Positions 58,578 to 64,000 of a DNA stretch of 64,000 bases are shown here, piece after piece. Origin of the DNA: Zhongshania aquimaris (GTDB lineage: Bacteria > Pseudomonadota > Gammaproteobacteria > Pseudomonadales > Spongiibacteraceae). A program made the translations under genes and the position numbers. The DNA lies in the NCBI RefSeq assembly GCF_019312595.1, contig NZ_JAHWDQ010000001.1, positions 62,001 through 126,000 of the forward strand, written 5' to 3'. Position 1 is the stretch's first letter. Each line of letters starts with the position of its first letter. The notes beneath the pieces are model-generated. The model was not told the DNA's origin. It worked only from the letters and a program-made list of their open reading frames with translations, and did no database searches.

Positions 58578-60350
58578 TCAGTACGTACGAATTTTTGGTG
58601 CAAACGCTTCACGTGTTTTAGGCGTAAAGTTTACCGCCCGCTTACCAACACGCTTCTCACTAGGGAAGTACACAGAGTGGCAAAGCCAATTGTCATCATC
58701 GCGCTCTGTGAAATCTTCACGAGCATGAGCACCACGGCTCTCATTGCGCGCTTCAGCGGCGATTGCAGTCGCCTCGGCAACTTCAAACAAGTTATGAAGC
58801 TCAAGTGCTTCAATACGCGCTGTATTGTAGGCGTTGCTCTTGTCTTCAAGGTGCGCGTTTTCAATGCGAACACGAAGTTCAGCCAGCTTTTTAATACCTT
58901 CCTGCATAAAGTCACCGCGACGGAATACGCCAAAGTGGTTTTGCATGATGGTTTGTAACTCAGTGCGCAACGCCGAAACGCTTTCGCCTCCAGTTGTATT
59001 GTTGATCTTATTCAAGCGCTCCATAGCCACTTCAATATTGGCCTCAGAGGCGTCCTTCATTTCAATGCCTTCACGCAGACTCTTTTCAATAAACAAGCCT
59101 GACGCGCGACCGAATACGACCAAGTCTAACAGCGAGTTACCACCCAAACGGTTCGCACCGTGCACAGATACGCACGCCACCTCACCGCAGGCATACAAAC
59201 CTGGGATAACTGTGTCGTTGCCGTCGGCATCAACAGTCAGAGCCTGACCGTTAACATTGGTTGGAATACCACCCATCATATAGTGACAAGTCGGCACCAC
59301 AGGAACCGGCTCTTTTACCGGATCAGCGTGAGCAAAGGTCCGCGACAGCTCACAGATACCCGGAAGACGACTTTCCAATACTTCTTCGCCAAGATGATCC
59401 AGCTTCAAGTAAACGTGATCGCCATTGGGGCCGCAGCCACGACCTTCAAGAATTTCCAAGGTCATTGAGCGCGCGACGACGTCGCGACCAGCCAAATCTT
59501 TAGCATTTGGGGCGTAACGCTCCATGAAGCGCTCGCCATCTTTATTGACGAGGTAACCGCCCTCACCGCGACAGCCTTCTGTTACAAGTACGCCAGCGCC
59601 GGCGATACCGGTTGGGTGGAACTGCCACATTTCGATATCTTGCACTGGAAAGCCAGCACGCAAAGCCATACCCACGCCGTCACCGGTATTGATATGAGCA
59701 TTGGTAGTAGAAGCATAAATACGACCAGCACCACCGGTTGCGAATACGGTAGCCTTAGATTTTACATAGACCACTTCGCCAGTTTCGATGCAAATGGCAA
59801 TAACACCGACCACTTCGCCATCGTCGTTTTTAACCAAATCAGTGGCGTACCACTCATTGAAAAACACGGTATTGTTTTTCAGGTTACCTTGATAAAGGGT
59901 GTGAAGCAGCGCGTGACCAGTACGGTCAGCCGCAGCACAGGTACGAGCAGCCTGACCGCCCTCACCAAAATTCTTAGACTGACCACCGAAAGGACGCTGG
60001 TAAATACGGCCTTCTTCGGTACGCGAAAAAGGCATACCCATGTGATCCAATTCGTATACAGCTTCAGGGCCAACCTGACACATATACTCAATGGCTTCTT
60101 GGTCACCGATATAATCAGACCCTTTTACCGTGTCATACATATGCCACTGCCACTGATCTTGTGGATCTGAGCTAGCAATCGCACAGGTAATACCACCCTG
60201 AGCCGACACTGTGTGCGAACGCGTTGGAAATACTTTAGAAATTACAGCTGTTTTGTAACCTGATTGCGCCAACTGCAATGCCGCGCGCATACCTGCGCCG
60301 CCGCCGCCAACAATTACACCATCAAAAGAAATTGTACGAATATTAGCCAT
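58578..60350 (-). CDS. sdhA: Succinate dehydrogenase flavoprotein subunit
   Basis: 590 aa. FAD loop [16 protein letters not shown], covalent-flavin His46 in [12 protein letters not shown], active-site [21 protein letters not shown] (shown as HPTGIAG and TEGCRGEGG) and ARDFTERDD-type [10 protein letters not shown] capping region. Oxidises succinate to fumarate at the inner membrane. Directly follows sdhD. Confidence 0.98.
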   Translation of the reverse strand: MANIRTISFDGVIVGGGGAGMRAALQLAQSGYKTAVISKVFPTRSHTVSAQGGITCAIASSDPQDQWQWHMYDTVKGSDYIGDQEAIEYMCQVGPEAVYELDHMGMPFSRTEEGRIYQRPFGGQSKNFGEGGQAARTCAAADRTGHALLHTLYQGNLKNNTVFFNEWYATDLVKNDDGEVVGVIAICIETGEVVYVKSKATVFATGGAGRIYASTTNAHINTGDGVGMALRAGFPVQDIEMWQFHPTGIAGAGVLVTEGCRGEGGYLVNKDGERFMERYAPNAKDLAGRDVVARSMTLEILEGRGCGPNGDHVYLKLDHLGEEVLESRLPGICELSRTFAHADPVKEPVPVVPTCHYMMGGIPTNVNGQALTVDADGNDTVIPGLYACGEVACVSVHGANRLGGNSLLDLVVFGRASGLFIEKSLREGIEMKDASEANIEVAMERLNKINNTTGGESVSALRTELQTIMQNHFGVFRRGDFMQEGIKKLAELRVRIENAHLEDKSNAYNTARIEALELHNLFEVAEATAIAAEARNESRGAHAREDFTERDDDNWLCHSVYFPSEKRVGKRAVNFTPKTREAFAPKIRTY

Positions 60351-60353
60351 TGT

Positions 60354-60722
60354 TTAACTCCAAAGAATCTGGATGCCCCAAACGAGGTAGGTGAATAAAA
60401 CAACAGCTGACGCTGCCTGAAACGCCAAGCGCAGCACTGTGCCTCGACCACCCATCATTCGTTCAGTTAAATAGTCGGTAGAGACAGACCACAAACCGAT
60501 CCAGGCATGCGCAACAATGGACAACACCGCAGCCGTACTAAAGACACGCATAAAGGTGCTGTCAAAATAGCCGCTCCACTGCGCGTAGGTCAGCTCTGAT
60601 CCGCTGCACAGCAAATAAAAACCAACTACCAGCATATACGCCAGCAACACCACACCAGAAACCCGCTGAACCAACCAGTCAGACAAGCCGCTGCGGCCTA
60701 AATTCGTTACTGAACTTACCAT
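60354..60722 (-). CDS. sdhD: Succinate dehydrogenase membrane anchor SdhD
   Basis: 122 aa from ATG 60722, chosen over GTG 60728 because GGGG is better spaced. Three transmembrane helices; LVQRVSGVVLLAYML is the quinone-site helix, and the heme His is likely in VAHAWIGLWSV. Overlaps the sdhC stop by 7 nt. Confidence 0.94.
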   Translation of the reverse strand: MVSSVTNLGRSGLSDWLVQRVSGVVLLAYMLVVGFYLLCSGSELTYAQWSGYFDSTFMRVFSTAAVLSIVAHAWIGLWSVSTDYLTERMMGGRGTVLRLAFQAASAVVLFTYLVWGIQILWS

Positions 60723-61102
60723 ATCCACAACCCCGTCAGCAGAACCAATACCGCCGTAACAACCAACACCAATTTCGCGCCAGTCTCACCACCTTTCATA
60801 GTCTCACCGATACCAGCATCCATCACCAAATGCTTTACACCGGCAGCAGAGTGGTAGCTTAAACCGATCAACACGGCCCAAATACTTAACTTGCCCCAGA
60901 ACGATGCCAAACACGTCTTAGCTTGAGCAAACCCTTCAGGGCCATCCAAGCTGGTGCCAAGGAACCAAAACAGCAGGGCTACGCCCGCCACAAGAAACAC
61001 ACCACTAATGCGGTGTAAAATAGAGGTATATGCGGTAATCGGCAGCGCGATTGTCCCGATATCCAGGTTTACAGGTCGTTTATCGTTCACGGTATTTGCC
61101 AC
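60716..61102 (-). CDS. sdhC: Succinate dehydrogenase cytochrome b556 subunit SdhC
   Basis: 128 aa with three transmembrane helices. RPVNLDIGTIALPITAYTSILHRISG contains the conserved SxxxR quinone motif (SILHR), and the heme His is likely in SYHSAAGVKHLVMD. GTG start at 61102. First gene of the operon, about 120 nt after the predicted transcription start. Confidence 0.95.
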   Translation of the reverse strand: MANTVNDKRPVNLDIGTIALPITAYTSILHRISGVFLVAGVALLFWFLGTSLDGPEGFAQAKTCLASFWGKLSIWAVLIGLSYHSAAGVKHLVMDAGIGETMKGGETGAKLVLVVTAVLVLLTGLWIW

Positions 61103-61230
61103 ACTTTTAATTTCTGGCTCGATTTTTACGAGCGGTTTAAAGGGAGTGGATCAATCAGATACCGAACTCTCCAATCCGGCATCGCTTCTTTAGGAGCAGG
61201 AGTAGGTAAACTCCCGTAGAAACGCCGCGC

Positions 61231-61259
61231 ATTATAGGGCCATCGAAGTGCAATTACAA
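61231..61259 (-). promoter_or_regulatory. Promoter of the sdhCDAB-sucAB-lpd-sucCD operon
   Basis: On minus, TTGTAA (61254-61259), 17-bp spacer, consensus TATAAT (61231-61236). Confidence 0.75.
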
Positions 61260-61471
61260 ACCCTTACGCCTCCGTAAATCAGCTGCAAAAAACTCGAATA
61301 TCAAGGGCTTAAAGCGCTATTTCGCACCATTATGGCGCCATACAATTTTTGAGTCCGACCCAAATTGGCGCACAATAATTAGCAGACATTTATGTACAAA
61401 CTACAAAAACCTGCCCACTCCGATCATTTAGAATTCCATCCGAGACAATAGCAGGCTAAAATATGCGACCG

Positions 61472-61499
61472 TTGACAAAACATTTCAGCTCTCTATATT
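61472..61499 (+). promoter_or_regulatory. Promoter of gltA
   Basis: Consensus TTGACA (61472-61477), 16-bp spacer, TATATT (61494-61499); leader of about 110 nt. Confidence 0.72.
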
Positions 61500-61616
61500 T
61501 GTCACTCCCGCAAAAGCGGATTTCCCCTCTGTTACTCTTGGCAATACCTTGCCGGATGCTAGACAAGGGGTACTAACGCCACAAGCTATGTCCAAAAGTT
61601 ACAGGAGCCCGTCCCA

Positions 61617-62900
61617 ATGAGCGATAAGAAAGCAAGTCTGAGTATCGATGGAAAAACGCTGGACCTTAAAGTCCACTCTGGCACCATCGGTCCTGACGTC
61701 ATCGAAGTCAGCGCCCTGACGGGGAACGGATACTTCACTTATGACCCCGGCTTCGTTTCAACAGCCGCATGTGAATCAAAAATTACCTATATTGACGGCG
61801 ACAAAGGCGTATTGCTGCACGGCGGCTACCCCATTGAGCAACTCGCAGAACAATCAGATTATCTAGAAACTTGCTACCTCTTGCTTTACGGCGCCCTGCC
61901 AAACGCGACCCAGAAAGAAACCTTTGTCAATAAAGTGCGTATGCACACCATGGTCAACGACCAAATGAGCACCTTTTTCAAAGGTTTCCGCCGCGATGCT
62001 CACCCTATGGCGATCATGTGTGGTGTGGTTGGCGCGCTGTCTGCGTTTTACCACGACTCACTCGACATTACTGACGAAAAGCACCGCGAGATTTCAGCGA
62101 TTCGCCTAATTGCAAAAATGCCAACCTTGGCGGCAATGACCTACAAATACACCATTGGCCAGCCTTTCATGTACCCACAAAATCACCTCAGCTACGCAGA
62201 AAACTTTCTGCACATGATGTTCGGCAACCCTTGCGAACAAGACAAGGTAAATCCCGTACTTGCTAAAGCAATGGACAAAATTTTCCTCTTGCACGCTGAC
62301 CACGAACAAAATGCATCAACGTCTACCGTGCGCTTAGCTGGTTCAACTGGCGCCAACCCATTTGCCTGTATATCCGCTGGCATTGCAGCACTGTGGGGAC
62401 CATCACACGGCGGCGCGAACGAAGCTGTATTGGACATGCTAAACGAGATCGGCGACGCTTCGCGCATCGACGAGTTTGTTGCTAAAGCGAAGGACAAAGA
62501 TGACCCATTCCGCCTGATGGGCTTTGGTCACCGGGTTTACAAAAACTTCGACCCACGCGCTAAGGTAATGAAACAAGCTGCCGACGAAGTGCTGGCAGAA
62601 CTAGGTTTAGAAAACGATCCCCTTTTAATTATCGCTAAACGTCTAGAGCAAATCGCACTGGAAGACGAATATTTTATTGAAAGAAAACTCTATCCAAATG
62701 TCGACTTCTACTCAGGCATTATTCTGAAAGCGATTGGCATTCCGACAAGCATGTTTACCGTAATTTTTGCCCTGGGACGCACCCCAGGCTGGATCGCACA
62801 CTGGAATGAAATGATAAGCGGCAGCTACCGTATCGGTCGCCCTCGCCAGCTTTACACTGGACCAGCTCAGCGCGATTTTGTACCGTTAGACAAACGCTAA
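61617..62900 (+). CDS. gltA: Citrate synthase (type II, hexameric)
   Basis: 427 aa, the E. coli length. Catalytic H264 in [13 protein letters not shown]305 in [12 protein letters not shown] and D363 in NVDFYSG; the N-terminal beta domain and a cysteine at 206 (FGNPCEQ) are present, so NADH inhibition is likely as in other Gram-negatives. AGGAG upstream of the ATG. Divergent from sdhC. Confidence 0.98.
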   Translation: MSDKKASLSIDGKTLDLKVHSGTIGPDVIEVSALTGNGYFTYDPGFVSTAACESKITYIDGDKGVLLHGGYPIEQLAEQSDYLETCYLLLYGALPNATQKETFVNKVRMHTMVNDQMSTFFKGFRRDAHPMAIMCGVVGALSAFYHDSLDITDEKHREISAIRLIAKMPTLAAMTYKYTIGQPFMYPQNHLSYAENFLHMMFGNPCEQDKVNPVLAKAMDKIFLLHADHEQNASTSTVRLAGSTGANPFACISAGIAALWGPSHGGANEAVLDMLNEIGDASRIDEFVAKAKDKDDPFRLMGFGHRVYKNFDPRAKVMKQAADEVLAELGLENDPLLIIAKRLEQIALEDEYFIERKLYPNVDFYSGIILKAIGIPTSMFTVIFALGRTPGWIAHWNEMISGSYRIGRPRQLYTGPAQRDFVPLDKR

Positions 62901-62904
62901 TTAA

Positions 62905-62934
62905 TAAAAAAGGCCGCTATCGCGGCCTTTTTTA
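62905..62934. terminator. Bidirectional terminator between gltA and a lipoprotein gene
   Basis: AAAAAAGGCCGC/GCGGCCTTTTTT stem with a 4-nt loop; A and T runs on both sides. Serves gltA (plus) and the 62969 lipoprotein gene (minus). Confidence 0.9.
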
Positions 62935-62968
62935 TTTCCATTTAATCGCCGTTGCAGCAAAGGTGATG

Positions 62969-63412
62969 CTAAAACGTTTTATATTCAAAACCCATTTCAG
63001 CGCCGTCCACCGAATCCCCATAAGCATCTAATTTACTATTTTTATCGAACTCTGCGCCCTCCTTGATACGAAGTTTCGTTTTTAACTTTAAACGCCGCTC
63101 CTCACTTTTGTTCTCCTCAAACCAAGTTTCAACGCCATAGCGGCTTTCTTGCTGCGTATTCCAATCTTGTGTATTTAACTTCTCACTGCTTGGCAAACTT
63201 AAATCCAAGGGCTTTAATTCCTGTGATGACGTAACGGAAGCTGGTATCGCTGGCACCGAAACTATTGGCTTTTTTGCCTCGACACTACCTTGCTTTACTA
63301 CAATCACATTAGATTTCTGCTCCTGCAGCACTGCGCCTTCCTGCTTAACTTTTTCACCGCACGCGAGCAGTAGCACACTAAAAAAAATCATCAACAAATA
63401 ACGACTCAACAT
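62969..63412 (-). CDS. Small predicted lipoprotein, unknown
   Basis: 147 aa. N-terminal signal with lipobox LLAC (C18), then a low-complexity Lys/Val/Ser region and a charged segment (WFEENKSEERRLKLKTKLRIKEG, i.e. rich in K/E) suggesting a soluble periplasmic tail. No domain recognised. ATG start. Confidence 0.72.
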   Translation of the reverse strand: MLSRYLLMIFFSVLLLACGEKVKQEGAVLQEQKSNVIVVKQGSVEAKKPIVSVPAIPASVTSSQELKPLDLSLPSSEKLNTQDWNTQQESRYGVETWFEENKSEERRLKLKTKLRIKEGAEFDKNSKLDAYGDSVDGAEMGFEYKTF

Positions 63413-63488
63413 ACTTACCTTTCAACTTATTTAAAGACAATCCACAAACCCTAGTACTCCTTCAATTTAATATTGCCTGATGCCAAAG

Positions 63489-63624
63489 TTTGTAGATTGA
63501 GGAACGACATGCCTTCAGGCTGGACGCCCGTCAGGGCACCCCGAAAGGGTTTATCAAACCCAACATGGCGCGATGCTCTACCAACGCTTGTTGGGTATCG
63601 CTACCGCTCCACACAACCTACAAA
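63489..63624. repeat. 136-bp palindromic intergenic element, MITE/REP-like
   Basis: Ends TTTGTAG (63489-63495) and CTACAAA (63618-63624) are inverted repeats, extended imperfectly (GATTG against CAACC). Inside are GGGTTT/AAACCC and CCCAACA/TGTTGGG arms, so the whole folds into nested hairpins. No coding frame of note and no clear target duplication. It lies in the 325-bp gap between the lipoprotein and SDR genes; the rest of that gap is featureless. Confidence 0.6.
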
Positions 63625-63737
63625 GTCACACGTCATTTTCAAATTGAATGAGTACTAGTCCAATTGGACAATAGCCAAGATCACGAGTGGCGTATACATT
63701 TAGCTCATTTTACACCACCAAAAAATAAGGAATATAA

Positions 63738-64000
63738 AATGAGCAGACTAGCTGGAAAAGTCGCCATAATCACTGGCGCCGCTCGCGGCATGGGTGCGGT
63801 AACAGCTAAGTTATTCGTAGAACAAGGCGCTAAGGTTATTATTGCAGACATTCTCGACGACGTCGGCGAGTCCTTGGCTACCTCACTTGGCAACAGTGCT
63901 CAGTATGTACACGCCGATGTATCAAGCGAGGCTGATTGGGTAAAACTCGTAAGTGAAGCGGAAAAGCTAGGCCCTTTAAATATTCTAGTAAACAACGCCG
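63738..64000 (+). CDS. SDR-family oxidoreductase, N-terminal 87 residues
   Basis: Translated by hand from ATG 63738 (MSRLAGKVAIITGAARGMGA), with AAGGA seven bases upstream. Cofactor motif TGAARGMG, an acidic residue after the second strand (IIADILDD) suggesting NAD preference, DVSSEADW, and ILVNNA at the window edge. Catalytic Ser/Tyr/Lys lie beyond the edge, so the substrate is unknown. Confidence 0.9.

Larger units (their letters stand above)
61103..61616. promoter_or_regulatory. Divergent control region between sdhC and gltA
   Basis: 514 bp with no credible gene on either strand. It holds the two promoters listed here. The sdhC leader includes a GGAGT/ACTCC hairpin around 61197-61213. The middle (61260-61470) has no strong structure I can identify; regulator sites for ArcA, CRP or Fur could not be called by eye. 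Confidence 0.6.

Overview
The window is a stretch of ordinary chromosome from a gammaproteobacterium. Gene content and order resemble pseudomonads and marine relatives (Cellvibrionales/Spongiibacteraceae-type bacteria). The blocks pilZ-holB-tmk-mltG-pabC-fabF-acpP-fabG-fabD-plsX-rpmF-yceD-maf-rluC-rne, yccA-tusDCBE, queF/ABC transporter/msrB/aminotransferase and gltA/sdhCDAB-sucAB-lpd-sucCD are all, from memory, pseudomonad-like. The genus is an inference and cannot be fixed from the sequence alone. I see no prophage, insertion sequence, integron, CRISPR array or rRNA.

Layout. (1) 1-11 kb, minus strand: the start of gcvT, a TatD-family nuclease, then a compact fatty-acid/cell-envelope run in which most genes abut or overlap. 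(2) 11-17 kb: maf on plus, a HAD phosphatase and rluC on minus, then rne on plus behind a good sigma70 promoter and a leader of about 480 nt. (3) 16.7-21.5 kb, plus strand: tRNA-Ser, a Bax-inhibitor-like membrane protein, the TusDCBE sulfur relay, a TrpD2/YbiB-like protein, trmA and phhB. (4) 21.5-26.4 kb, minus: a PD-(D/E)XK nuclease-like protein behind an all-alpha dUTPase, a possibly broken gene, queF and a two-component ABC transporter. (5) 26.6-30.3 kb: a small conserved gene, tRNA-Gly, two identical tRNA-Glu genes, msrB, an AlaA-type aminotransferase and a YceI lipoprotein. (6) 30.5-45 kb: mixed housekeeping genes (RNA methyltransferase-like, ATP-NAD kinase-like, pdxB, epmC, tusA, gcvR-like, aroC, prmB, folE, sixA, gpsA) and several uncharacterised genes. 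(7) 45-49.7 kb: htpG with a heat-shock promoter, and an AidB-type acyl-CoA dehydrogenase behind its TetR regulator, which has a 30-bp perfect palindrome as likely operator. (8) 49.7-63 kb: a complete TCA block, sdhCDAB-sucAB-lpd-sucCD on minus, divergent from gltA on plus. The right end holds a small lipoprotein gene, a palindromic intergenic element and the start of an SDR gene.

How the genes work together. Much of the window concerns lipid synthesis (FabD, FabG, FabF, ACP, PlsX), central carbon flux (citrate synthase to succinate dehydrogenase) and RNA/translation quality (RNase E, RluC, TrmA, QueF, TusA/BCDE, PrmB, EpmC). The tRNA-Glu(TTC) genes encode a substrate of the Tus thiolation relay, whose subunits are also here.

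The window does not show an obvious undescribed system. The items most worth a second look are the dUTPase/nuclease-like gene pair, the hairpin that buries the tusD start, the long structured rne leader, the TetR palindrome, the RNA hairpins between the sdh-suc cistrons, and the palindromic element near 63.5 kb.
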